A DNA stretch of 64,000 nucleotides, taken from the NCBI GenBank assembly GCA_030998015.1, contig JARWMV010000026.1, positions 124,001 to 188,000 on the forward strand, read 5' to 3'. Made by a program: the position numbers and the translations under genes. The notes below the pieces were generated by a model that made no database searches, was not told the origin of the DNA, and worked only from the letters and a program-made list of their open reading frames with translations. Origin of the DNA: Ceratorhiza oryzae-sativae (lineage: Eukaryota; Basidiomycota; Agaricomycetes; Cantharellales; Ceratobasidiaceae). Numbering within the stretch: position 1 is the stretch's first letter; each line of letters begins with the position of its first letter. Below are positions 21,069-31,983 of the stretch, in pieces.

Positions 21069-21361
21069 TGTTGAACATAGTATACCACAGTGAAATAAAA
21101 CTAGTGAAATATACAAGTGTATTCAACAAGTGACTATAAGCCATGAGAAAGTGAGACTTTATATACAAGACAAGTCTGCATATACATAACCAAGATAGCA
21201 CAAGCGCATACAAGCAAGTACAGGTGAGTATAGATCCGAATACACAATACAGGTGTGAAAGCTGACAACAGGAGTCAGCATACAATCAAGAATGCAAATG
21301 AAAGGTCCATGTCATCATAATGTAACCTGCATAAGCGCTGATGCACTTGTAATCTCCAACA
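21069..21361 (-). repeat. Copia 3' LTR (CpG-depleted)
   Basis: 293 bp, same length as the partner at 47,102-47,394, with TGTTG...CAACA ends. By my hand alignment it differs at 22 positions. Of these, 19 are CpG in the right LTR and TpG or CpA here. Only about three CpGs remain. The adjoining CTCCCCCTC (purine tract on the minus strand) marks it as the 3' LTR. Confidence 0.93.
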
Positions 21362-21416
21362 CTCCCCCTCAAGTGTGACATCCCATGACTTTGCCAGCAA
21401 GGTAGTCAAAACAGGG

Positions 21417-23626
21417 TCAAGGTAGTGCTTTCGTGAATAGATCCACAAGGTTCTCATCACCAGGAATATGAGATAGTTCAATCATTTTGCATGTGATGTG
21501 TTCGCACATGAAATGGTGTTGCATGTTGATGTGTTTTGATTGTGCATGAAACTGAGGGTCATGTGCCAAAGCAATTGCAGTGGTGTTGTCTGTGTAAATA
21601 GGAAGAGCTGACTTGAGCGTAAACCCAAGTTCCTCAAAGAACATTTTGATCCAGAGACCATGTTGAACAGATAGTGACAATGCCATGTATTCACCTTCCA
21701 TAGACAAGAGAGCAACAGTTGTCTGTTTTTTAGAGATCCAGCATATAGCTGCACCAGCCAGAGTAAAAACAATGCCAGAGATTGACTTTCGATTGAGTAT
21801 ATTCTGAGCCCAGTCAGTGTCTGAGTAACTGACCAGTTGAGATGAAGACTCAAGTCCATTATAGGTCAGACCATAGTCGAGTGTGCCCTTAAAGTAGCAG
21901 AATAGCAACTTGAGACCAGCAATGTGTGTTGGACCAGGGTTTGAGCTGAACTGAGATAGATGCTGGTTCACATAGGCTGCATCAGGCCAGGTAGCAAGTG
22001 TAGTGTAAAGAATGCCCCCAATGTGGCAAGCATAGGGAAAGTTGATAGTGGGACCAGTATAGCATTCAAGCTGTGTTCCAGCAGGTAGTGGTAGAGTAGT
22101 CAGGTTAGCATCAGATAGCCTGGCTCAGTCGATCAAGTTTTTAACATAAGTATCTTGAGAGATTGTAATAGTGCATTTGGTTCAGTTTCAAGTGACTCGA
22201 TAACCTAGAAAATGTCCTAGTTCTCCCATATCACACATCTCAAAAAGAGTCATGAGTTCACTCTTGACTTCAGATGCATATCCCTTGGTCACAAAGAGTG
22301 CAATATCATCAACATAGACAGCTAATATACAGAGATTACCATTGTCGGTTTGACAGATAAAGCATGATGCTTCAGAGGTGATAGGTTCAAAGCCAATAGT
22401 TTTGACTGCTTTGCCAAACGTAAGCATCCAGATGCAAGGTGCTTGTTTCAGACCATAGAGGGAACCATGTAGGTGTAAGACCTTTTTCGTCCCATCCTCA
22501 TAGCCAGGTACTTGGAGCATATAGATCTCCTCTTTGACTTGTCTGTTCAAGAAAGCTGATACAACATCAAGTTGATGAATATCCCAGTCATGAATAGCCA
22601 CAAGCACAATGAGAATGTGCCAGGAGTCAGCTCATAAGACATGAGCAACTACTTTGTTGAAATCAACACCAAAGCATTGGCCACAACCTTTAATGACTAG
22701 TTGTGCTTGATGACATGTAATCTCAAAATCCATGTTCTGTTTGACTATGTTGACCCAGCCAGGCTTAAGTGGTTTGAAGCTGTCAGGTAACTTGACAAGT
22801 TCAAAAGTCCCCATATGCTCAAATGCAGCCATTTCCTCATTGTGTGCGATTGACCACTTGTCTGCATCCCAGTGGGACAGTGTCTGTTTGTAGGACAGAT
22901 GATCATCATCCTCTTGTCTTGAAATCACTGCATATATGTACTTGCACCATTTGTGTTCAAGTGATATGTCCTCTTTGTTCCCTATATGCGCCACTCCCAC
23001 TGGTTTCCCATATTTCGGATATGATGTGGAATTGTTGGCAGTAGGTTTGCTGACATTATCCAGGTCCATGTAATTGGGTTGGGTTGCAGATGAGCTGCAA
23101 ACCGGTCAAGACAGGCCAAGGCCTCTACCTAAACAGTATGTGGGAGATCTGACCAGAGTTGGGATCCTGGATGTTGGATTTGATGATGACTTGGGGATTA
23201 TAAGGGGTCCAGCATAGGTTTCTTTTCTTCAGGTTTGGGCACTGTAGGAGGCAGAGTGGTTGATTTCAGAGGTGGGGTGAATACACCAGGGGCTGGAGCT
23301 GGTTTTGACTGCTGTAAAAGACTGAGTTCAGTTGAGAAGCTCCTGACTCCCCCTCAGCAGGTGAAATGGTGGGAGAGAGCTGGTAGAGCTGAAGTTCAGT
23401 TCAATCAACTCCCCCTGACTTTGGACATGGTGGAAAGGTTATATTGCATGATTTAAGGATTTGTCAAGATTCCTGTTTGTAGTATCACCATGCAGTGGAA
23501 TTGTTGGCAAAGCCAGTGAATTGATACTTTTTCAATTTCACATCTAGTTTTCTGTTAGAGCCACTTTGGTCTAGTACCCAGCATTCAGCACCAAACTCTT
23601 GAAGATTGCCAATATGTGGTTTACAG
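21417..23626 (-). pseudogene. Copia pol 3' half: RT and RNase H, with stops
   Basis: Minus-strand frame after the nested insertion: integrase C-terminal part (KPHIGNLQEFGAECWVLD), linker, RT beginning near ELVKLPDSFKPLKPGWV, YVDDIALF active site (about 22,300) and RNase H (SYSDTDWA about 21,830; TDNTTAIALAHDP about 21,570), ending at 21,417. In-frame TGA at 22,632-22,634 within conserved RT, plus other breaks in the linker (23,070-23,500). Not functional. Confidence 0.88.
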
Positions 23627-24446
23627 TGTTATGGATCACTAACATTTTCTATTATTTTAGTCTGCTCTGCCAACCTCAAGTGATGCCTTTGTAATTAATT
23701 TGTGAAATACTTGAATTTGTATGTGCTCCAAATTGTACTATTTTCCGTTCCATTAAATAGTGCAAATTTCCCGCTTTCCAACGCATATTTTATTAAGTTT
23801 TTACGATAAGATCTCAGAGAGATACAGAGGTTGCGATATTTCCTCTTATCAGGAGATATTGATTACAACATCGCACCGCTCATATCTCGGCAACCGCTTA
23901 CGCTAACAAAGCGATCTTATGCTCTATCGATAGCTAATCTTTGGCAATATCTGCTGCCCGAAGATCGTCGCAATCCATCTGATCCTTGTGCCAGAATGGC
24001 CTGAAGATCATTAGAATCTTACTGGACCATCAATCAAGATCTAATGACTCCAGTGAGTCAGGAGAGCTTCCCAAATTGATCCAGAAGCTTCTCTGACTCA
24101 CCTTATGACTCACTGAGATGTAGCCTCTGTTCATTACATGTATATACTATGATAATATGATCTACAAGCCAATGGCAGGTCTCAGATGCATCAATGCCTT
24201 TGATCCACACCCTGTCTTTACTCTTTTATCCTATACTGGGCTAGGGTGTACCCCAAGTATAGCAGTACCCTCTTTTGATGATTGCACTGGCATGCATGCA
24301 TCTATTTGGCTCTGGAATGCCCTCCTCAGGGTATAAAAGGACCTCCTCTGAGGCCCTTCCAGACCACCTCCCTTCACTCCTCTACTCAACCCTGACCAGT
24401 TATTGGTTTCTTTTCTCTTTCTATTTCTCTTGTCTGTGTGTGATTT
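23627..24446 (+). repeat. Gypsy-3 solo LTR, left part
   Basis: First 820 bp of a Gypsy-3 LTR (TGTTATGGATC...), cut at GATTT by the Gypsy-1 insertion. The remainder resumes at 44,434. Together they give about 1,312 bp, the full LTR length. No Gypsy-3 internal sequence is present, so this is a solo LTR. Its flanks on the plus strand are TACAG (23,622-23,626) and TACGG (44,931-44,935), a TSD with one C-to-T-type change at a CpG. The element lies within the Copia integrase coding sequence. Confidence 0.9.
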
Positions 24447-24823
24447 TGTCAACAACAACAAGTCAGGCAACAAGGAAAATAGTAAGAAAGTAAAAGAACT
24501 TGTATTCAACAAGAGGTCAAGTTCTTGAGGAGTCCTCTGCAAACTTGACCTGGTTTGTATACATAGTACAAGCCACATCATAACAAACAAGTCCGTACAT
24601 TGAGTCACAACTGATAAGAGGTGGAAGCAGTGGAAGTGACTGCAGAACTGTGGAATTTCACATCAGAGTTGAGATACATCTTGGTTATTGGTCTGGAACA
24701 TCCCCTTGAATCACATGACACAGATATACCATAAAAGGCAAGTATGTTTTGAAGATGATCTCATAAAATGTAGTAAATTGAGAAAATATTATAGAGTGGA
24801 TATATGCATGTCAGTTTGTGACA
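24447..24823 (-). repeat. Gypsy-1b 3' LTR
   Basis: Ends TGTCAACAAC (left) and TTTGTGACA (right, the LTR start on the minus strand). The right edge abuts CTTCCCCCCTTC, the purine tract of the minus strand. Same length as the partner LTR at 44,057. Confidence 0.92.
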
Positions 24824-24827
24824 CTTC

Positions 24828-27800
24828 CCCCCTTCAAGGCACAGGGGTAATGGGGTGCCTTTGGATGTGACTTGACATAGTCGGCAATGAGTTCTGGTGC
24901 ATTCACCAGGTCATCATAAGTTAACCATTGTTGCTCATTGTAGCTGAGCCATTTGACGTAGTATTCAAAGATGTTAGACCTTTTGTTGTATTGTGACTTT
25001 ATGATCTATTCCACTTCAAATTCTTCTTCCCCTTCAGGAGTTACCACAGGTGGTGGTGGGGGGACCTGACAGCCATAGGGGTTGTCTTTATATCTGGTGA
25101 GAAGTGAAACATGAAACACTGGGTGTATTTTCATGGTTATTGGTAGGTCCAGTTTGAAAGCATGTGTGCCATGTTGTGCTACCACCTTGAATGGTCCAAT
25201 GCTTTTGTGGGCCAGTTTCCTGGAGGCCTGTTGTGTCCATATGTTCTTGGTGTCAAGCCAGACTTTGTCTCCAACCTTAATAGCTTCTGGGGTCCAATGC
25301 TTCTGATCATAGTATTCCTTGATCCTCTGGTTTGCTATTTCCAGAGCTGCCTTAAGTTTGTAGTGGCCCTTTTGGAGCCATTCTGCATGGTTGTCTGCTA
25401 AGGGGAGTTCTTGTTCCTCCCTGTCCCCAACTGCCAGCCTTGGATGGAAACCGTAGTTTGCAAAGAATGGTGATTTGCCAGTTGAGGCATTGACACTGTT
25501 ATTGTAGGCAAATTCAGCCAATGGTAGGAGTGAGACCCAGTCGTCTTGCCAGTCAGATACATAATGTCTGATGTACCCTTCCACTACTTGGTTGGCCCTT
25601 TCAGACTGGCCATCTGTCTGAGGGTGATATGCTGTGGAGTAGGAGGGTTTTATATCCAGCTGTCTGTATAAGTGCCTTAGGAATTTGGATGCAAAGTTGG
25701 GGCCATGGTCTGAGAGGTCATAGGTAATTTCCTCCCAAGGTTTTTCCAGTGCTGGTATTGGGTTTAGGAGCCCTGGGGGAACTTGGTTGCTGTGCTTGTT
25801 CCTGATGCATGACTTGCAATGTGTGACATATTCGTTGACTGATTTTTTCATTGATAACCACATGTATTTGCAATTTAGCAATTCATATGTTCTGAACTGC
25901 CCTGGGTCTCCTGCTGCTGGGCTATTGTGATGGCTTTCGATGACCTGTTTGTGAAGTTCTTTGTTATTTGGGACATAGATTCTGCCCTTGTGTTGTAAAA
26001 GTCCTTTGTCCCATTCCCAATCTTTAACCTTCTCATTGTCATCTAGGGCTTTTAGCACTTTTGATAGGTGTTTGTCCCCTGGGATAGCATCCCTAACAAG
26101 TTGTTCCAGGTCATGGTCTGGCGTGATTGCTTGCAGGCTCAGTGATTTCAGCTCAAAAAATTGGTTTTGCACAAGCAGAGCTTGGCTCTCACCCCCCTCT
26201 CTAGGGATGTGTCTTGACAGCCTAGAGAGTATGTCTGCCCAACCATTCTTTGCCCCTTCAATGTATAGAATCTTGAATTTGAACCTGGATAGGAACTCAT
26301 GCCACTGTGTGACTCAACCATTCAGTGGCTGATTTGTCTTCCAATACTCCAAATTCTTGTGATCACAAACAATGTTTACTGGGTGTTCAGCCCCTTCTAA
26401 TAAGTGATGCCAGTGTTTGAGGGCCTTTATAATTGCCAGCATTTCTTTGTTGTAAATATCATAATTTCTTTCTGCTGGGACCATTGCCTTGGAGTAGTAG
26501 GAGATTGGGTGAAGCATTCCGTCTTCTCCATATTGCAATAATACAGGACCTGTGGCATAGCCTGAGGTGTCTGTTTCCAGAATGAATGGTTTGCTGGGTT
26601 CTGGCTGAATTAGGAGGGGGGCTTCCATGCTCAATCCCTTTCTTCTGTCCATTCCCACTTTACATCCTTCTTGACAAGTTCATAAAGACATTTTGTGATT
26701 TTTGAAAAGTCCTTTATGAAGTGCCTTAACCAATTTGCAAACCCCAGCCCTTCCAGGACTTTGGTTGGGTTGGTAAGGGTTGGCCATTCAACAGCCTTTT
26801 TGACCTTGGCTGGGTCTACTTTAAATCCCTGGGGAGTCACTACTATTCCCAGGTAGTCCACTTTGGTGACATCAAAAACACATTTCTCCAGGGCACAGTA
26901 TAGGCTGGCCTTTTGGAGCCAACGCAAGACTTCTCTGACATGTTCATCGTGTTCCTCTTGGTTTTTTGAGAATACTAATATGTCATCCATGTAAATTACA
27001 ATGTAAATGCCTTCAATGTCCTGGAATTCCTCTTGGATCATGGCCATGAAGGTTCCTGGTGCATTCTTTTGGCCAACTTGCATGACTAAGGGCTCATACA
27101 GCCTGCATTTGGTCTTAAAAGTGGCCTTCCATTTGTCTCCTTCCCAAATTTGTATGAGGTTGAAACCCCACTTTAGGTCAAACTTGGTAAATATCTTTGC
27201 CCCATGCAAAGTTTCCACAATATCATTGATGTGTGGGAGTGGGTACACATTGGAGACAGTCATTTCATTTAGCCGCTGGTAGTCGATGCACATGCGCAGC
27301 TTCCCATTCTTCTTCTTAACAAATATGGCTGTGGATGCCATTGGTGACCTTGAGGGTCTAATATGCCCTGCCTGCAATTGGCAGTCTAAGGTTTTGTGCA
27401 ATTCTGCATCTTTTTTGACACCCACACTGTATATGGGGCCATGCCTTGGTTTCGCATCTGGTTTCAGATCTATCTCCATATCCCACTTCCTATGGGGTGG
27501 TAGTGGTTGGACATCATCTTCTTCAGCAAATATTTTCTTGAACTCCCTGTACTTTACTGGAAGTGAGTCTAAAGAGTCCAACTGGAGCTCCTTGGGTTCA
27601 TTCGCTTGCACATGTAAGGGTTTTGTAATGCAATGCTTCAAGCATATTGGTGAGTTGAACTTCATGTCCTTTCCATCCCAGTCAATGTCTGGATTATGGA
27701 ATTTGAGCCATGACATGCCCAGGACTAAATCATTTTTGCCAACATTCACAACATAAGCACTGAGAATCTCTCGGTGCTCCTGAATGCACAACTCAAAGGT

Positions 27801-27895
27801 GCAATAATGGGTCACAGACCCAGAGTCTATCTCCCTTCCATTGATTACTTGTAATCTCTTTGGTGTTTCTAGGGTGGTGGTAGGGATACAATATT
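24828..27895 (-). pseudogene. Gypsy-1b pol: protease end to chromodomain, degraded
   Basis: Continues from the protease part at 39,537-39,726, interrupted by Gypsy-2 exactly at the TSD ATATT; the reading frame runs through the duplicated codons. Contains RT with IYMDDILVF (about 26,980), RNase H (ETDTSGYATG, about 26,570), the HHCC region, integrase and chromodomain. Defects: frame breaks near 26,300 and 26,640, TAG at 25,006-25,008 before the chromodomain, and an in-frame 57-codon deletion near 25,715. That deletion joins YDL directly to SDHGPNF and removes most of the integrase core between the two catalytic Asp residues. Confidence 0.9.
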
Positions 27896-30011
27896 TGTTA
27901 TGACCTGTCAAACAGACATAACAAAATAACTGAATATTTTTACAGATTTATGGCATTTTTCCTAAGTGGAACAAGCCATAAACAAGGTCACATGACCTTG
28001 GCGCTTAACCAGTGCTTATGGTGGTTACCCTGAACTCACTCCAGCATTTCTCTCCCTTGTTACTTGGAGTGAGGAGCAAGTTGTCACATGATCTTGGCGC
28101 TTACGGCAGGATCACGTGACCACAGTGCCTACAGTGGTTACCCTGAACTCGCTCCAGCATTTCTCTCCATTGTTACTTGGAGCAAGGAGTGAGTTGTCAC
28201 GTGATCTTGGTGCTTATGGCAGGATCATGTGACCTCAGTGCCTACCCCTTGGACCTTGTGCAGCTCTATAAGATTTGGAGCCACACAAACTTAAGTCAAA
28301 CAATTACCTAACCCATAGTACTGTACATAACCTGCACCTACTGTGGATTGTGCTTAGATAATACATCTGCAGCCACCACAGCCACAGGCATATATAAGAG
28401 GGGTAAAGCAAGACTGGACGCCTCAGCTTGCTTTATCTTGTCAACCACCATAGAGAAGCTGTGCCAGAATTTTGCAGGACTCCGGCACCTGCAGCAGGAC
28501 TCCTGCGCTTTTTGGCCATTCTGGCACTGGCACTGGCACTGGCTTGCCAGTTGCCGGAGTCCGTGCCAGAATTCTGGCAGGTGCAGGAGCATGCCAGAAT
28601 CCCGGGACTCCTGCAACTGGCTATGGTCAGAACTCACCACATCAAGTTGTGTAATAGCTCATTAGATGCGCAGAAGAGAGAGCATTCCAATGATATAGAG
28701 CACGTTTCATACGAAATTCATTCTGGCAAATTTTACACAGTTCTTTTGTTCGGGTCTTTGTGGCCAACATTTCCAGGGCCATAAACCTCACCACGATCTC
28801 TCGCAAAGTAGCTCATTAAATGCGCAAAAATCAGGAGATCACAGATATGTCATTTGCTCCGCGCAAAAAATTCGATAACGCATAGTTCGCTCCAAATTGA
28901 TGCTCAGGAAATATTCTGGGAAATGCGCACATGCTATTTCACCACAAAGAAAGCTGTTTGAAGCTTATCCGACCAGCTAGCCTTTCTCCTGAGCTTGAAA
29001 AACCCCTACTGACATTATATCTAGTAAATACATTGACTGAATAACTATGAACCAGGGTGTGTGCAGGCAACCTCACTGTCAACCCAGCAGAATCACTGCA
29101 CATGGTCGGAAATTTATGTTATAAGCTTGTTCCAGATGTTTCAGGTACCTGAGATAGGGCAATAAGCATCCCTGAATCTGTCTGTGATACTAAGAAAGCC
29201 AGAATAGCACTGTGTGGGTGTCCATGGCGCATTTCAGGGGGTTTTCAGCATCAGGGGCGCTGTTCCCCCAGTTTCACCAGCTAAAACACCTTCAATCAGG
29301 CTGGTTTTTGGTATATAGAGTCCTTATGATAATGCGCATCGACTCCGCGCAAGGGAGCGAGGTTTGCACGGCTGGTTTCACTAGCGCTTGTGGCGCTGTT
29401 CAGGGGTTTCCCCCTTTATATCGCTGATAACTTTCGATAAAAGCGTTCGTTTATTATGAAAATATGTGCATTCGATTCCTCTCAGTGAGACGAGTCGATT
29501 GGTATGTATATCGCCCCAATTAGAGCTCAGGATAGCGAGCTTGAACATCTGCGCATCCCCCTGAATATTTTTCTTAGACGATTCTGCGCCGATACTGCTC
29601 ATTTCTTAACCGTTTGTAATCAAGTAAAGTACAATTTGATCCGCTGAATTTTGCATTTTATGAATGCTTAATATATGCAATCCGTGGTGGTCATGTACAG
29701 GTGACAATGTGCCAGTATTCAGGTATGCAGGTATGCAGGTATGCCAGTACTGCAGGACTCCGCCTAGGACTCCGGCACCCTTGAGGCTATTCTGGCACCT
29801 GCACTGGCAACTGGCACGCCAGAATTTGCTGGAATTTTAGCCAGAATTCTGGCAAGTTCTGGCTGCAGGAGCCTGGCACAGCACCTCTAAACCACCATAG
29901 ACCACAGCAAACACTGTAACTAGAACACTCAATACATACCACATAGCACCAAACCATCAACACAGCCACTACTTAAGTGCTTCACAAGGGAGCCTCCAGA
30001 GGGTCACAACA
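27896..30011 (+). repeat. Gypsy-2 5' LTR with hAT insertion and duplicated U3 unit
   Basis: Begins TGTTATGACCTG and ends GGGTCACAACA. Without the hAT and its 8-bp TSD it is about 669 bp, against 545 bp for the 3' LTR. The difference is mainly a second copy of a 113-bp unit (28,021-28,133 and 28,134 to about 28,246) bearing TCACGTGA-type sites. TATA box TATATAAG at 28,391-28,398. The transcript-start candidate AGCTTGCTTTAT at 28,425-28,436 is followed 14 bp later by the hAT insertion. Confidence 0.9.
28451..29889 (-). mobile_element. non-autonomous hAT-like element, copy 2
   Basis: 1,439 bp, inverted relative to copy 1 at 14,324. Imperfect 17-bp terminal inverted repeats TAGAGAAGCTGTGCCAG and TAGAGGTGCTGTGCCAG. 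Exact 8-bp TSD AACCACCA at 28,443-28,450 and 29,890-29,897. The empty site is present in the 3' LTR of the same element (near 39,415-39,430), which shows one AACCACCA followed by TAGACCAC. An 8-bp TSD and a TAG-G type terminus are hallmarks of the hAT superfamily. No transposase is seen, so it must be mobilised in trans. Confidence 0.88.
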
Positions 30012-30013
30012 TT

Positions 30014-30025
30014 ATAAAGCAAGCT
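30014..30025 (+). other. Gypsy-2 putative self-primer binding site
   Basis: ATAAAGCAAGCT, two bases after the 5' LTR end, is the exact reverse complement of AGCTTGCTTTAT at 28,425-28,436 (and 39,397-39,408), 34 nt downstream of the LTR TATA box. No TGG-type tRNA site is visible. This is the arrangement known from Tf1/sushi-type elements, where the 5' end of the element RNA primes its own reverse transcription. Confidence 0.65.
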
Positions 30026-30132
30026 CTTAACTTAACTAGTGGCAAACATAAGTATACTACACAGATACTAAGGGCTGAGTACACAAGAAAACCAGCTAAC
30101 TCCTGTGATACATAAGAGAACACAAAGAAACT

Positions 30133-31966
30133 ATGTCACAGAGACCACAAACTTGATCTCAAAGCAGAGTGGCAAATAGTAGACCACAATCACCCAAACC
30201 CATTGCTTCCCCAGAGGCTGAAGGTAACCCAGATGAGACCCTCCAAGGAATGCCAGGGGGGTTGCCACAAAACCCACAACCAGTGGCTCAACCTAACCCC
30301 ACTCAGGCCCCTATCCTGGGAGGGCAAATAGGGGGAATACTGCTCTGCAGCCCTCAACCGCCAATTCACCTGATAAATCCAGACCCAGAAGATATCTCAA
30401 ATCTGGAGCAGGATGAGGTAGAAGATATGACCCGAACCATATACAACAAGGCACAGCCTTGGCGAAGAGGCAAGGACACAACCCCAGCCAGGTCCTGGAA
30501 CCATAGCCACTGCCAACCCTATTCACACCATTGCCACCACCATCAGGGTCGGGCTCAAGGAACTTAGAGACAATAACCATAGGGAAATAGAAAAGGCAAT
30601 CATGGGTATAAATCAGTGTCAAATATCACTAACCCGACAAGAAGGAAATGTGGACTGGATGGTAAGGTCAATGGAAACATCCAACAAAAATGTCCTCTAT
30701 GTGGCAAAGAACCAGGACAACCTAAAAGCAGAAATGGGGAACCTGATAAAAGAATTAAAGGACATCTCCATGGAAATAAACCGGGTACTGGGAATGCAAG
30801 AGCAAAAGCTCGAAAGCTTAGAGAAGAAAACTGAAAACACAGGGGAGATCCTAATCGCACTAGAACAATGGGTAACCGATCTAGGAAATGAGCTCCAGAA
30901 AACAACTGAAGCAGGAAGGCCAAGGGAAAGGACAGAAGAAACCAGGGGAAGAACTAGGGTGGTCATAGGAAGCCCCTCACAATCCCCCTCAGCCTCCCCA
31001 GTACGAACACCCTTTCTGGGAAGAACCTTCCAGGCTGAGTCCACAATAAGACCCCGAGCAGAACCTCCATCCCAAGCAAACCAACCTACCCCTGCTGCAA
31101 ACCACACTCCTAAGGAGGCGAGACTAGGGAGACCCAGCAAATTTAATGGGAAAAAGGGGAAGGAAGCAGAGAACTTCATAATCAGCATGGAACTTTTCTT
31201 TGCTGACTATGACGAATCAGCCTTTGATGACCAAAAAAATATCTCTGCTGTGTTAATGAACATGGAGGATGGGGAAGCAGCAAACTGGGCACAACCTTAC
31301 CACTGGAAACTACTAACAGGCGAACACACAGGTATTCTTGCATCCTGGAAGGATTTCAGGAAGGGATTCCTGGATGCTTTTAATGACCCAGTCATAAAGG
31401 AAAAGACCATCCGGAAACTAAGGAAATTAACACAGACCAAGAGTGCATTGGATTATGCTACCCAATTCTGGATCCTGATCCAAGAGGTAGACTGGAACCA
31501 GGAAGCCCTCAAGGACCAATTCAGGGAAGGGTTAAAACCCGAAGTACAACAAGAGATCTTAAGGATTGAAGTACTGGCAAATGAGGCTGAAGGTCCATCA
31601 TATACCTTAGATCAATTAATCAACTTTGCCTGCAAAATGGATGACATGCAGTTTGCGAACCAGAAAATGAATGCAAGGACCAGCAACTCAGCAAATTCAA
31701 CCTGGGCACCAGCGAAATACAAACAAGGGGGGAACAAGCCTTTAGGGACCAGCAGCAAACAGGGGAATACCCAAACCAACAACATGGTAAGGATACCAAA
31801 CAGTGAAAGGGACAGACGAAGGAAAGAAGGACTCTGTATCAAATGCAGTAAATCAGGGCATGTCCTGAAGGAGTGCCAAGGCCAGTGGACCTACAACAAA
31901 GCTAAGACACAAGGGAAGGCCAGCAGACAAGTTGAGGAAGAAAGCAGCTCTGAGTTGGAAAACTAA
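30133..31966 (+). pseudogene. Gypsy-2 gag
   Basis: Starts at ATG 30,133, with an early TGA at 30,151-30,153 and a frameshift near 30,460, then an open frame to 31,966. The central part has a coiled-coil-like stretch (about 30,560-30,880), a Pro/Ser-rich linker, a capsid-like region (FNGKKGKEAENFIISMELFF onward, about 31,140-31,640) and a CCHC zinc knuckle (CIKCSKSGHVLKEC, about 31,838). Ends with acidic residues 18 bases before the protease frame. Confidence 0.87.
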
Positions 31967-31983
31967 TTGGTCCTACCACTTCC

